A stretch of 13,606 nt of DNA from Methylotenera_A sp040387095. Its GTDB lineage: Bacteria > Pseudomonadota > Gammaproteobacteria > Burkholderiales > Methylophilaceae. Below are positions 5,685-13,520 of the stretch, in pieces. Each line of letters begins with the position of its first letter. Position 1 is the first letter of the stretch. The stretch is taken from NCBI GenBank assembly GCA_040387095.1, contig JAZKEJ010000080.1, forward strand, positions 1-13,606. Direction: 5' to 3'. The translations under genes and the position numbers were made by a program. The notes beneath the pieces were generated by a model. The model saw only the letters and a program-made list of their open reading frames with translations, did no database searches and had not been told where the DNA came from.

Positions 5685-6275
5685 ATGCAACGACTGGTTA
5701 TTGCCACTGGCAACATGGGAAAATTGCGCGAGTTTCAGGATTTGCTTGCGCCGTTGAATATTGAAATACTGCCGCAATCGAATTTCAATGTCACAGAATG
5801 CCCTGAGCCGTATTCTACTTTTATTGAAAACGCGTTAGCCAAAGCAAGACATGCCAGTCTTGCAACAGGTTTGCCTGCACTGGCGGATGACTCTGGTTTA
5901 TGCCTGGAATTGCATCCAGAAATACCTGGTGTGCATTCGGCTTATTATGGCGGCCTACCAAAAAGTGATGCCAAAAACAATGCACAACTATTGCAAACAT
6001 TAAAACAATTTAACAACCGCTTTGCCTACTATTATTGTTGCCTGGTGCTAGTGCGCAAGCATAATGACCCGCAACCGCTAATCGCCGAAGGCGTTTGGGC
6101 TGGATCGATTTTAAAAAAACCGCGCGGCCTGAATGGGTTTGGTTATGACCCTTTGTTTTTGGACAGTATTACTGGAAAATCTGCCGCAGAATTAACGCCA
6201 GAGCTGAAAAATAAGCTCAGCCATCGCGGCAAAGCTATGCGTAAAATGTTGCAGCTGATAGGACAATTAAATTAA
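5685..6275 (+). CDS. rdgB: Non-canonical purine NTP pyrophosphatase (ITP/XTP, RdgB/HAM1)
   Basis: Hydrolyses dITP, ITP and XTP to monophosphates, keeping deaminated purines out of DNA and RNA. The 196-residue protein carries the signature IATGNMGKLREF (6-17), FIENALAKAR (46-55), the metal/catalytic LADDSGL (66-72, D68-D69), GVHSAYYGG, and the substrate-recognition GFGYDPLF and SHRGKA near the C-terminus. Length matches the family (about 195-200). It starts 13 bases after the rph stop; the rph-rdgB pairing is widespread. No strong Shine-Dalgarno sequence is visible in the short gap. Confidence 0.96.
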   Translation: MQRLVIATGNMGKLREFQDLLAPLNIEILPQSNFNVTECPEPYSTFIENALAKARHASLATGLPALADDSGLCLELHPEIPGVHSAYYGGLPKSDAKNNAQLLQTLKQFNNRFAYYYCCLVLVRKHNDPQPLIAEGVWAGSILKKPRGLNGFGYDPLFLDSITGKSAAELTPELKNKLSHRGKAMRKMLQLIGQLN

Positions 6276-6284
6276 GGCACAGCC

Positions 6285-6527
6285 ATGAAAAATCTACCTA
6301 CTTGGGTGCGTGATGATAAAAGCATTGTCGCTTGCACCGAAAAAATCAAAGTAATGAAAGATAATTTTGATGAAATCCGTCAAATCACCCAAGATGCATT
6401 CGAAGACGGATTACTAATGGAAGTTTCTGAAGTACAGATGCGCGAAACCTTGCATCAGTTGGTTGATCAACTGGTTAATCCTTATCAAAAACCTAAAGCG
6501 GCCCTTGAAAAAAGTTATCCCAATTAA
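6285..6527 (+). CDS. Small hypothetical protein between rdgB and hemW
   Basis: An 80-residue soluble, mostly helical-looking protein beginning MKNLPTWVRDDKSIVACTEK. It has no signal peptide, membrane segment or recognised motif; the single Cys is at residue 17. The start is supported by AAGG 8-9 bases upstream, the clearest ribosome binding site in this operon. It begins 9 bases after the rdgB stop and its 3' end overlaps the probable hemW start, so it is translationally nested between the two. Its tight packing argues that it is a real gene. Function is unknown. Confidence 0.75.
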   Translation: MKNLPTWVRDDKSIVACTEKIKVMKDNFDEIRQITQDAFEDGLLMEVSEVQMRETLHQLVDQLVNPYQKPKAALEKSYPN

Positions 6528-7761
6528 AGCCGAGGCACTTTTTAACGCGCAAATTGTTAATCCGCCCGCTGAGCCGATTGATAGCCAATCACCCCTTTTG
6601 GGTCATGCTACTTTATCTGGGTTGACTAATCCGCCGCCACTGTCTTTGTATATCCACATTCCGTGGTGTGTTAAAAAATGTCCTTATTGCGATTTTAATT
6701 CGCACGAATCCAGAACTGAAATTCCCGAAAAACGCTATGTGGCAGCGTTAATTGCCGATCTGGAACAATCTGTACCGCGTGTTTATGGGCGCAAGATTAA
6801 AAGTGTATTTTTTGGTGGTGGTACACCGAGTTTATTTTCTGCGCAATCGATAGCCGAAATTCTAAGCGCGGTGCGCATGTTAACTCCATTGGAATATGAC
6901 GCAGAAATCACCTTAGAAGCAAATCCAGGCACTGTGGAAAGTAGTCGTTTTGCAGATTACAAACAGGCTGGAGTCAATCGCATCTCGCTAGGGATTCAAA
7001 GCTTTAATGCGGACTATTTAAAAGCGCTGGGACGAATCCATGACGATAAACAGGCGATTACAGCGGCAGAATTGGCACTTAACACCTTTGAACGGGTGAA
7101 TTTAGACGTGATGTACGCGTTACCTCATCAAACGCTTGAGCATGCGCTACAAGATACTCGTCAAGCGATTGCGTTAAATCCCGATCATCTGTCGTTTTAT
7201 CATTTAACTTTAGAGCCAAATACGCCGTTTCATCGTACGCCGCCTAGTTTGCCTGATGACGATTTAAGCGCGGATATGCAGGAACAGATTGAAGTTTTGC
7301 TGGCTCAAAACGGTTACGAACATTATGAAACATCGGCTTTTTGCAAACCAAAATCCTATGCGAAACATAACCTTAATTATTGGCAATTTGGCGATTATTT
7401 AGGCATTGGCGCAGGCGCACACAGCAAATTAAGCTATCACGATAAAATCACCCGCGAAACGCGCCACAAACATCCAAAAGCGTTTATGGAAAATGCTGAA
7501 AACGGCAATGCTCTGGATAACACCTGGCTTATTGCGCCAGACGATTTGGGGTTTGAATTTATGATGAATGCATTGCGATTAACAGGTGGTTTTGAAGTCA
7601 AACTATTTCAAGAGCGTACTGGAAAATCCCTGCAAACTATCCATCACGGCTTAAAAATCGCTATGGAAAAAAAATTAATCGTACAAGATACGCATCGAAT
7701 CACGCCAACTTTATTGGGGCAGCGTTATTTAAACGATTTATTGGCATTATTTTTAGGTTAA
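6505..7761 (+). CDS. hemW: HemW-type radical SAM haem chaperone
   Basis: Radical SAM protein of the HemW (formerly HemN-like) group, considered a haem-binding chaperone rather than a true coproporphyrinogen dehydrogenase. The core opens PPPLSLYIHIPWCVKKCPYC; the CxxxCxxC cluster is followed by D-F, lacking the extra cysteine of HemN. FFGGGTPSLF, EANPGTVE, NRISLGIQSFN and LGIGAGAHS follow in order. No ATG or GTG exists between the upstream gene and the core, so a TTG must be used. TTG 6505 (23-base overlap with the upstream gene) is chosen; TTG 6463, 6598 and 6622 are alternatives. With 6505 there is an N-terminal extension of about 45 residues that E. coli HemW lacks. The stop lies 10 bases from the convergent FimV-like gene. 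Confidence 0.9.
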   Translation: MKKVIPIKAEALFNAQIVNPPAEPIDSQSPLLGHATLSGLTNPPPLSLYIHIPWCVKKCPYCDFNSHESRTEIPEKRYVAALIADLEQSVPRVYGRKIKSVFFGGGTPSLFSAQSIAEILSAVRMLTPLEYDAEITLEANPGTVESSRFADYKQAGVNRISLGIQSFNADYLKALGRIHDDKQAITAAELALNTFERVNLDVMYALPHQTLEHALQDTRQAIALNPDHLSFYHLTLEPNTPFHRTPPSLPDDDLSADMQEQIEVLLAQNGYEHYETSAFCKPKSYAKHNLNYWQFGDYLGIGAGAHSKLSYHDKITRETRHKHPKAFMENAENGNALDNTWLIAPDDLGFEFMMNALRLTGGFEVKLFQERTGKSLQTIHHGLKIAMEKKLIVQDTHRITPTLLGQRYLNDLLALFLG

Positions 7762-7771
7762 AGCTCTCTGC

Positions 7772-9307
7772 TTAATCATGTTGTTTGCGTATATCCAATA
7801 TCGCAATCAGCAACAAAATTTCATCCAATACTTCCCTACTAAACCCAGTTCTTTCACCGTCACGGTTATCTGTAATAAGGCTCTCTAAATACACTTTTGC
7901 CAAGCCACTCGGCCAAAGTGCATCCAGTTTATCTATAATATGTGGAAACTCTTCCAAATATTGCGGTACTACAATTGCCTCGCCACTAATCCCCGCGTCT
8001 GCTTTTTGCCATACTGGCGTGATCACATTAAAAGTACGATGCAAGTCTTTTGCATACGCTTCAAAATCTTGTTTTAAATCGAGTTTTCTATATATGTCCA
8101 GCAAATACAACCAATGATTAATTGAGTTTTTTGGCTGGTTTTCGATAGTTAATTTTAAGTGAGCAATTGCATCATCCGTGCGACTAATATTCATTAGTAA
8201 TCTTGCTTCTTCTAGAGTCGAGGTCGCTTCGGCTTGGTCAGCACGCGATTCCGTGCTCATAACATTTAATATGGCGGCTTTAGGCTGTTGCTCAATCTGA
8301 CTTTCAGTTTTTTGGTCCGTGTCTTGCCAATGCATACTAAATTCGGTGAAAGTATCATCCATAATCGGCAGAGATTTTCTAAATCGAGTGAGCATGCGCT
8401 GACGGTATTTTTTAAGAAAATAAGCAATTAAACCCAACAAAGCAAGCAAGGCCAGTATTGCAAATAATACATATTGAGAAATTACAGATGACGACTCATC
8501 AATTGGTGCTGGCGCTAAAACATCTGACGTTGGCGAAAGCGGCTTCAATTGTTTAGCAAGCGTTTTCACGCTGTTTGTAGCATTTTCATCTAGATTTTTA
8601 AACACTTTTTTAGATGCATAATTGGCATCTATTTTTTGCGCTTCTGGCTTAGTATTGTTTGTTGAAGCAAGGTTGGCAGAATCATGTACCACAGTCTGAT
8701 TAGAAGGCAAACTCAAGCTTGCCTCTATTAACTGCTTTAAATTGTTCAACTTTGTTTGTAAAACAGCTATTTTTTCCTGCAAGCGTGCTAATTCCGCCTT
8801 CAGAAAGGTATTTTTACTCAATACTAACTCGTACTCTTGTAGTACTAATGCGGGCAAATTACTGCTTGTTTTGCTATCGACTGTTTTATCGATGCTGTCA
8901 CCTATGCTGGGTTTTTCGCTGTTCACTTTTGCACGATTAGCAACATTAATCGCTTGCCTGCTTTTTGATAGTGATTTAAGCGTTGGGATTATTAATAAAA
9001 CAGGCTCTTCAAAATTCTTGGCTGGATTTATTTTTGGTGCAATGTGTGTGTTTAATCGCAAAGTTTTAGCAATAAACAAGTTTCGCATCACGCTACTTTT
9101 AGGATAAAAAGCACGCGCAATATCATTCAAACTTTCATTAGGCAAAGCTGGCCAGGATATAGCATCTTCTGAATCTACAAATGCCGAAGTGCGTGCTGCC
9201 TCAGTGTTTTTTACACTAAGCGCATCATCAATTACGATATCGATTGCATTCACTTCGCCCACAAAAATGAACGCAGTCAACAACATTAAAAACAGTTTCA
9301 GCTTCAA
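7772..9307 (-). CDS. FimV-like inner membrane protein
   Basis: A 511-residue protein with FimV architecture: signal peptide (1-21, ending VNA), a degenerate LysM-like segment from SWPALPNESLNDIARAFYP to LLIIP (51-108), a coiled coil (about 155-198), a low-complexity linker, one membrane helix (277-298) followed by KKYRQR, and a cytoplasmic helical/TPR-like region (about 361-430). The C-terminus has LDALWPSGLAKVYLESL and ILLLIAILD. FimV supports type IV pilus secretin assembly, polar localisation and cAMP signalling in Pseudomonas; the role here is inferred. The start is TTG at 9307 with AAGG spaced 6 bases upstream; starting at the first internal Met would destroy the signal peptide. It begins 20 bases after the argH stop, so it is likely co-transcribed. 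At 511 residues it is shorter than Pseudomonas FimV. Confidence 0.75.
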   Translation of the reverse strand: MKLKLFLMLLTAFIFVGEVNAIDIVIDDALSVKNTEAARTSAFVDSEDAISWPALPNESLNDIARAFYPKSSVMRNLFIAKTLRLNTHIAPKINPAKNFEEPVLLIIPTLKSLSKSRQAINVANRAKVNSEKPSIGDSIDKTVDSKTSSNLPALVLQEYELVLSKNTFLKAELARLQEKIAVLQTKLNNLKQLIEASLSLPSNQTVVHDSANLASTNNTKPEAQKIDANYASKKVFKNLDENATNSVKTLAKQLKPLSPTSDVLAPAPIDESSSVISQYVLFAILALLALLGLIAYFLKKYRQRMLTRFRKSLPIMDDTFTEFSMHWQDTDQKTESQIEQQPKAAILNVMSTESRADQAEATSTLEEARLLMNISRTDDAIAHLKLTIENQPKNSINHWLYLLDIYRKLDLKQDFEAYAKDLHRTFNVITPVWQKADAGISGEAIVVPQYLEEFPHIIDKLDALWPSGLAKVYLESLITDNRDGERTGFSREVLDEILLLIAILDIRKQHD

Positions 9308-9327
9308 GATAACCTTAAGTTAATTCA

Positions 9328-10728
9328 TTACAAACTTAAAAAATGGCGCGCTCTTTCGATTGCTTTTTTTACCTGTACAGGCGCAGTTCCGCCAATATGG
9401 TTGCGGCTTGCCAGCGAACCTTCCAATGTTAATACCGCATACACGTCATCTTGAATCGACGCATTGAATTGTTGCAAATCGCTTAATAGCAAATCCGCCA
9501 AATCACATTTTTTTTGCACGGCATGTTTAACTGCTAAAGCCACCGCCTCATGCGCATCTCTAAACGGCATACCTTTTTTCACCAGGTAATCGGCCAAATC
9601 GGTAGCAGTTGCGAAGCCTTCCAGCGCTGCTTGGCACATATTCGCTTTGTTCACTTCTACACCGCGCAACATATCCGCATAAATCGCCAGCGTCATTAAA
9701 ATGGTATCGGCCGTATCAAACAGCGGTTCTTTGTCTTCCTGATTATCCTTGTTGTAAGCCAGCGGCTGCCCTTTCATCAAGGTGAGCAAAGCCACCAAAT
9801 TTCCATTCACACGGCCCGTTTTTCCGCGCACTAGTTCTGGAACGTCTGGATTTTTCTTTTGCGGCATAATCGATGAGCCGGTGCAAAAACGGTCGGCGAT
9901 ATCCACAAATGCGAATCTGGGCGAAGACCATAGAATCAGTTCTTCAGAAAAACGCGATAGATGTGTCATTAACAAAGCGCTGGCGGCGGTAAACTCAATG
10001 GCGAAATCGCGATCAGAAACAGCATCTAATGAGTTTTCACACACGCCATCAAAGCCCAAACTTGTCGCCACCATTTCGCGGTTAATTGGGTAACTAGTGC
10101 CCGCCAAAGCGGCCGCGCCTAGTGGTAATTTGTTGATACGCTTGCGGCAATCGGTAAAGCGTTCCGCATCACGTTTCAGCATCTCAAAATAAGCCAGCAA
10201 ATGGTGACCGAATGTCACTGGCTGCGCCACTTGTAAATGGGTGAAACCCGGCATGGCGGTATCGAAATGTTGTTCAGCCAAATCGACAATGCTCAATTGC
10301 AGCTTTTTAATACCGATTAAAATATCATCAACCGTGGCGCGCAACCAAAGTCGCACATCGGTTGCCACCTGGTCGTTACGGCTTCTGCCAGTATGTAAGC
10401 GCTTACCTGCATCACCGATTTTATCGGTCAAACGCTTTTCAATATTTAAATGTACGTCTTCTAAATCCAGCAGCCACTCAAAACTGCCAGCTTGAATTTC
10501 CACCAAAATCTCAGTTAAGCCTTTTTCGATTTTTGCCACATCATCTAGGCTGATGATGTTTTGTGCACCTAACATGGTGGCATGCGCAATTGAACCTGCA
10601 ATATCAAACTCCGCCAAGCGTCTGTCAAAATCAACCGATGCCGTATATTTTTTAACTAGCTCTGCTACTGGTTCGTTAAAACGACCAGACCATGCGGTTG
10701 ATTTTTTGTTTAATGAGTTGTCTTGCAC
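9328..10728 (-). CDS. argH: Argininosuccinate lyase
   Basis: Last step of arginine synthesis: splits argininosuccinate into arginine and fumarate as a cytosolic tetramer. The 466-residue protein has all superfamily blocks: HTGRSRNDQVATD (112-124), GFTHLQVAQPVTF (161-173, catalytic H164) and the signature GSSIMPQKKNPD (284-295) holding the catalytic serine. Near the N-terminus WSGRF (13-17) is typical. The start is GTG at 10728, with only a weak AAAG-type ribosome binding site; the protein begins at the usual distance before WSGRF. It is divergent from the sensor kinase gene. A minus-strand promoter candidate is TTGCGC (10826-10821) and TATAAT (10804-10799) with a 16-base spacer. Confidence 0.97.
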   Translation of the reverse strand: MQDNSLNKKSTAWSGRFNEPVAELVKKYTASVDFDRRLAEFDIAGSIAHATMLGAQNIISLDDVAKIEKGLTEILVEIQAGSFEWLLDLEDVHLNIEKRLTDKIGDAGKRLHTGRSRNDQVATDVRLWLRATVDDILIGIKKLQLSIVDLAEQHFDTAMPGFTHLQVAQPVTFGHHLLAYFEMLKRDAERFTDCRKRINKLPLGAAALAGTSYPINREMVATSLGFDGVCENSLDAVSDRDFAIEFTAASALLMTHLSRFSEELILWSSPRFAFVDIADRFCTGSSIMPQKKNPDVPELVRGKTGRVNGNLVALLTLMKGQPLAYNKDNQEDKEPLFDTADTILMTLAIYADMLRGVEVNKANMCQAALEGFATATDLADYLVKKGMPFRDAHEAVALAVKHAVQKKCDLADLLLSDLQQFNASIQDDVYAVLTLEGSLASRNHIGGTAPVQVKKAIERARHFLSL

Positions 10729-10747
10729 TGGTGGTTACTTTCTTGTG

Positions 10748-10777
10748 ATTGCTTTAAATTATGAAAAATTGCTTTAA
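10748..10777. promoter_or_regulatory. 10-bp direct repeat with 20-bp period, candidate operator
   Basis: ATTGCTTTAA occurs exactly at 10748-10757 and 10768-10777, giving two boxes on the same face of the helix. The first lies upstream of, and the second inside, the predicted sensor-kinase promoter. LytTR-family regulators typically bind paired direct repeats about two helical turns apart, and such a regulator is the second gene of the downstream pair. This is a plausible autoregulatory site; the consensus itself was not matched. Confidence 0.45.
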
Positions 10778-10789
10778 TAATAATATACT
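10761..10789 (+). promoter_or_regulatory. Putative promoter of the sensor kinase-regulator pair
   Basis: -35 candidate ATGAAA (10761-10766), 17-base spacer, -10 candidate TATACT (10784-10789). Transcription would start near 10796, upstream of the GTG at 10819 and downstream of the alternative TTG at 10789, which supports the GTG start. Confidence 0.4.
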
Positions 10790-10818
10790 TGTGCCTTTAT
10801 TATAACGAACTATACGCT

Positions 10819-11808
10819 GTGCGCAAAAATAGCCGTTTACCCAATTTGCATAACCTTGGCATTCACCTGCGCATTTTGCTAATTGTGAACCTGCTAGCCG
10901 TGATTACGGCGATTTTATTCAGCATACAGCTCACTGATTTTTTGCCTTTATTAGCCGAACTATCTGCCGCCGTACAGCCCATTTTATTACTCAGCATGTT
11001 AAGCCTTTACCTGCTTTATCCGCTCATCAATAAACTACACTATTGGTTAGGTATTGTAGTCATTTTACTATTAGAAATCGGCTTAACTTTTACCGTATTT
11101 ACTTTTTTTAATACGCTTTTCATATTTGACAATTCACCTAGTGCTATTCGCGCTTGTTTGCTAACCGTGATTGTCACTGGCATTGTGTTTGCCTATCTAT
11201 ATTTACAGCAACGCGCCTATTCGCCCGCCATCGCAGAAGCGCGCTTACAAGCTTTACAGGCACGTATCCGCCCACACTTTTTATTCAACAGTATCAATGC
11301 GGTTTTGTCATTGATTCGCAGCCAACCCAAACGCGCTGAAACGGCGCTTGAGGATATGGCAGATTTATTCCGGGTATTGATGGCGGATAATCGCGATTTA
11401 GTGCCGTTGGCGCAAGAAATTGCCTTGTGTCGCCAGTATTTAGCCTTAGAAAAGTTGCGCTTGGAAGAGCGCTTAAAAGTTACTTGGATAATAGACGAGA
11501 TGCCGCCTGATGCGCTTATTCCGCCTTTGATTTTGCAGCCCTTGCTTGAAAACGCGGTTTACCACGGCATAGAGCCGATGGCAGAAGGCGGCGAAATTAT
11601 AGTCACGATTTATACGCGCCGTAAGGAATTGCATATCAATATCAGCAATCCCTATGTAGCGCAGAATCAGCATTTGACTGGTAATAAAATGGCACTAAAA
11701 AATATTAAAGAGCGTTTAAGCTTGCACTTTGATTTAGAAGCGGCTTTAAGAGCAGAGGCAAAGCACAATCGCTACGAAGTGCATATTCGTTTGCCTCATA
11801 CGCGTTAA
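10819..11808 (+). CDS. LytS/FimS(AlgZ)-type membrane histidine kinase
   Basis: A 329-residue sensor with four membrane helices (about 18-36, 51-70, 76-98, 112-130) and almost no periplasmic sensor domain. A His_kinase domain (PF06580 type) follows: LQARIRPHFLFNSINAVLSL (146-165) carries the expected phospho-acceptor H153, and PPLILQPLLENAVYHGIEP (235-253) is the N box. The ATP-lid region GNKMALKNIKERL is degenerate, lacking the canonical GxG, as in FimS-like kinases. It pairs with the LytTR regulator 52 bases downstream. The argH / sensor / regulator / hemC order matches argH-algZ(fimS)-algR-hemC of Pseudomonas, pointing to a pilus or surface-behaviour regulator. The start is uncertain: GTG 10819 is preferred over TTG 10789. 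No Shine-Dalgarno sequence is seen. Confidence 0.88.
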   Translation: MRKNSRLPNLHNLGIHLRILLIVNLLAVITAILFSIQLTDFLPLLAELSAAVQPILLLSMLSLYLLYPLINKLHYWLGIVVILLLEIGLTFTVFTFFNTLFIFDNSPSAIRACLLTVIVTGIVFAYLYLQQRAYSPAIAEARLQALQARIRPHFLFNSINAVLSLIRSQPKRAETALEDMADLFRVLMADNRDLVPLAQEIALCRQYLALEKLRLEERLKVTWIIDEMPPDALIPPLILQPLLENAVYHGIEPMAEGGEIIVTIYTRRKELHINISNPYVAQNQHLTGNKMALKNIKERLSLHFDLEAALRAEAKHNRYEVHIRLPHTR

Positions 11809-11860
11809 ATAATGACGTTAAATTAATATAAAATTTACTTAAAAAATTATATAAAAAAAC

Positions 11861-12616
11861 ATGTTAACTATTTTAATTGCCGATGACGAAACGCCTGCAC
11901 GCAATCGCTTGCGTGATTTGCTAAATGATATTGCGGAAGTTAATATCGTGGCAGAAGCAAAAAATGGTAAAGAAGCCATTGATTTGGCCATAGAAACCAA
12001 ACCGGATTTACTGCTGCTGGATATTCGCATGCCGCTGATGGATGGCATTGAAGCCGCACAACACGCACAAAAATTAGAACCAAAACCGCATATTATTTTT
12101 ACCACCGCGTTTGATGCCTACGCGATTAAGGCGTTTGACTTAAACGCGATTGATTATCTGCTGAAACCGATTCGCCTGGAACGTCTGCAAACTGCAATCG
12201 ATAAAGCGCAAGCGCTTAAACCAAAACAAATTGAGGCCTTAAAGCCCCTGCAAAAAGCACGCACGCACCTCAGCATTCATGAGCGTGGTCGCGTGATTTT
12301 GGTGCCGATCGAGCAGATTATTTATTTACGTGCAGAGCTGAAGTACATCACAGTGCGCACGGTTGAGCGGGAATATTTAATCGAAGAATCGCTCACGCAT
12401 CTGGAAACAGAGTTTGGCGAGCGATTTTTACGTTTGCATCGCAATTGCTTAGTTGCGCCCTTGTTTATTGCTGGCTACGAAAAAAAGTATTTGGCACACA
12501 ACGAAGCTGAAAATAGCGACGGCCTTAACGAACAACGCTGGGTTGCCATATTAAAAGGCATCCCGGAAACTGTCGCCATCAGTCGCCGCCAACAACATTT
12601 AGTGCGCGAAACTTAA
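11861..12616 (+). CDS. algR: LytTR-family response regulator, AlgR-like
   Basis: A 251-residue regulator: receiver domain (1 to about 120) with acidic pocket D8-D9, phospho-acceptor D54 in LLLLDIRMP, T81/T82 and K102 in YLLKP, then a LytTR DNA-binding domain from about 140 to the end (HLSIHERGRVILVPIEQIIY, RFLRLHRNCLV). It is the partner of the upstream sensor kinase. AlgR in Pseudomonas controls twitching motility and exopolysaccharide; the target set here is unknown, but a FimV-like gene and a paired repeat in the upstream promoter are nearby. The ATG at 11861 has no Shine-Dalgarno sequence; a TATATA (11848-11853) lies 7 bases before it in a very A/T-rich 52-base gap. The gene symbol is by synteny and architecture. 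Confidence 0.9.
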   Translation: MLTILIADDETPARNRLRDLLNDIAEVNIVAEAKNGKEAIDLAIETKPDLLLLDIRMPLMDGIEAAQHAQKLEPKPHIIFTTAFDAYAIKAFDLNAIDYLLKPIRLERLQTAIDKAQALKPKQIEALKPLQKARTHLSIHERGRVILVPIEQIIYLRAELKYITVRTVEREYLIEESLTHLETEFGERFLRLHRNCLVAPLFIAGYEKKYLAHNEAENSDGLNEQRWVAILKGIPETVAISRRQQHLVRET

Positions 12617-12655
12617 CATTACAAACAGCTCAATTATCGCGCAAATATGGCTAAT

Positions 12656-13348
12656 CTATTGTTGCTCTTTTTGCGGCACTCTCTTTTTCGCATCTGCTTC
12701 TGCAATCGTTTTAGCTGCCCAATCACGTCCGCCCAAGCCAAAAGCCAGCGCCAACGCCAAAAAGAACGCGCCGAACACAATCACAAATAGTGAGTGAATA
12801 AGTTGCATGCCAATACCTAATTGCTCAAGCGCCACGAATACCGCCAAAATCTGAATGCCGTATTCAACCGATGTACTGATGGTTAAAGCCTTGCTGAATT
12901 TAATGCTGTAAAGCCAGGCAAATACCAAACGATTCACAAAGCGCGCTAGCAAAGTACCGAAAATCAACACTAAAATCGCCACGATGATACGTGGTAAATA
13001 GCTGGCTAATTGCTGCAACAACACTGCAACTTCATTCAAACCCAATGCATTTGCGCCTGTAATTACAAACAGCAAAATCACTAACCAATACACCACCTGG
13101 CTGATGATGCCGCTTAACGTCACGTTCACATTGCCGTGACTCATAAACGCTTCCAAGCCAGATTTTTGTGCGAAACGATCAAATTGCGTTAACAACAACA
13201 AGCGTTTTACAGCGGCTCTGGCTAGTTTGGCGATGATCCAGCCAAAAAATAAAATTACAATCACGGCTAATAATCGCGGTATAAAATGAATCAATTGCAC
13301 CCAAAATTCATTTAGCGAACTGACGAAAGCATCAAGTTGATATTGCAT
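12656..13348 (-). CDS. Small membrane protein with two TM-helix repeats (CmpX-like, MscS-related)
   Basis: A 230-residue inner membrane protein with about five hydrophobic helices (23-42, 82-102, 119-138, about 162-180, 183-205). Two segments are clear internal repeats: FIPRLLAVIVILFFGWIIAK (22-41) and YLPRIIVAILVLIFGTLLAR (117-136), the conserved TM helix of PF05552. A family-typical FGLGGRDWAAKTIAE (203-217) precedes a short charged tail. It lacks the cytoplasmic MscS beta domain, so it resembles CmpX-type proteins rather than a complete mechanosensitive channel. The start at 13348 has a strong AGGAG, the best ribosome binding site in the window. It is convergent with the regulator gene (39-base gap) and divergent from hemC, interrupting the usual algR-hemC adjacency. 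Confidence 0.85.
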   Translation of the reverse strand: MQYQLDAFVSSLNEFWVQLIHFIPRLLAVIVILFFGWIIAKLARAAVKRLLLLTQFDRFAQKSGLEAFMSHGNVNVTLSGIISQVVYWLVILLFVITGANALGLNEVAVLLQQLASYLPRIIVAILVLIFGTLLARFVNRLVFAWLYSIKFSKALTISTSVEYGIQILAVFVALEQLGIGMQLIHSLFVIVFGAFFLALALAFGLGGRDWAAKTIAEADAKKRVPQKEQQ

Positions 13349-13492
13349 GTATTTCTCCTAAAAACATTTAAAACGGCTGATTTTTCTCATAAACAATCTC
13401 GTTTTAAAATTAAAACTGCTCACTTCATTAAAATTTATTACTTATCCTTTTTAGCTTAACCCAAAAAACGCCATTTTGTATATCCGTTTATA

Positions 13493-13513
13493 GCTTATAA
13501 GCCATGCTAAAAT
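13493..13513 (+). promoter_or_regulatory. hemC upstream element: 10-bp palindrome and -10 candidate
   Basis: GCTTATAAGC (13493-13502) is a perfect palindrome in the 172-base spacer before hemC. TAAAAT (13508-13513) is a possible -10 that would place transcription at about the hemC ATG (13521), which lacks a Shine-Dalgarno sequence. No convincing -35 was found, so this is tentative. Confidence 0.3.
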
Positions 13514-13520
13514 TATTGCT

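Noticed and set aside
8742..9107. Plus-strand 121-codon open frame antisense to the FimV-like gene
   Set aside because: The minus strand has a coherent signal peptide, coiled coil, membrane helix and C-terminal domain; the antisense frame is explained as a shadow.
9782..10093. Plus-strand 103-codon open frame inside argH
   Set aside because: A shadow of highly conserved argH coding sequence on the other strand.
10789..10818. TTG start for the sensor kinase
   Set aside because: It falls on the last bases of the predicted -10 box and adds ten residues with no ribosome binding site; GTG 10819 is preferred, although not proven.
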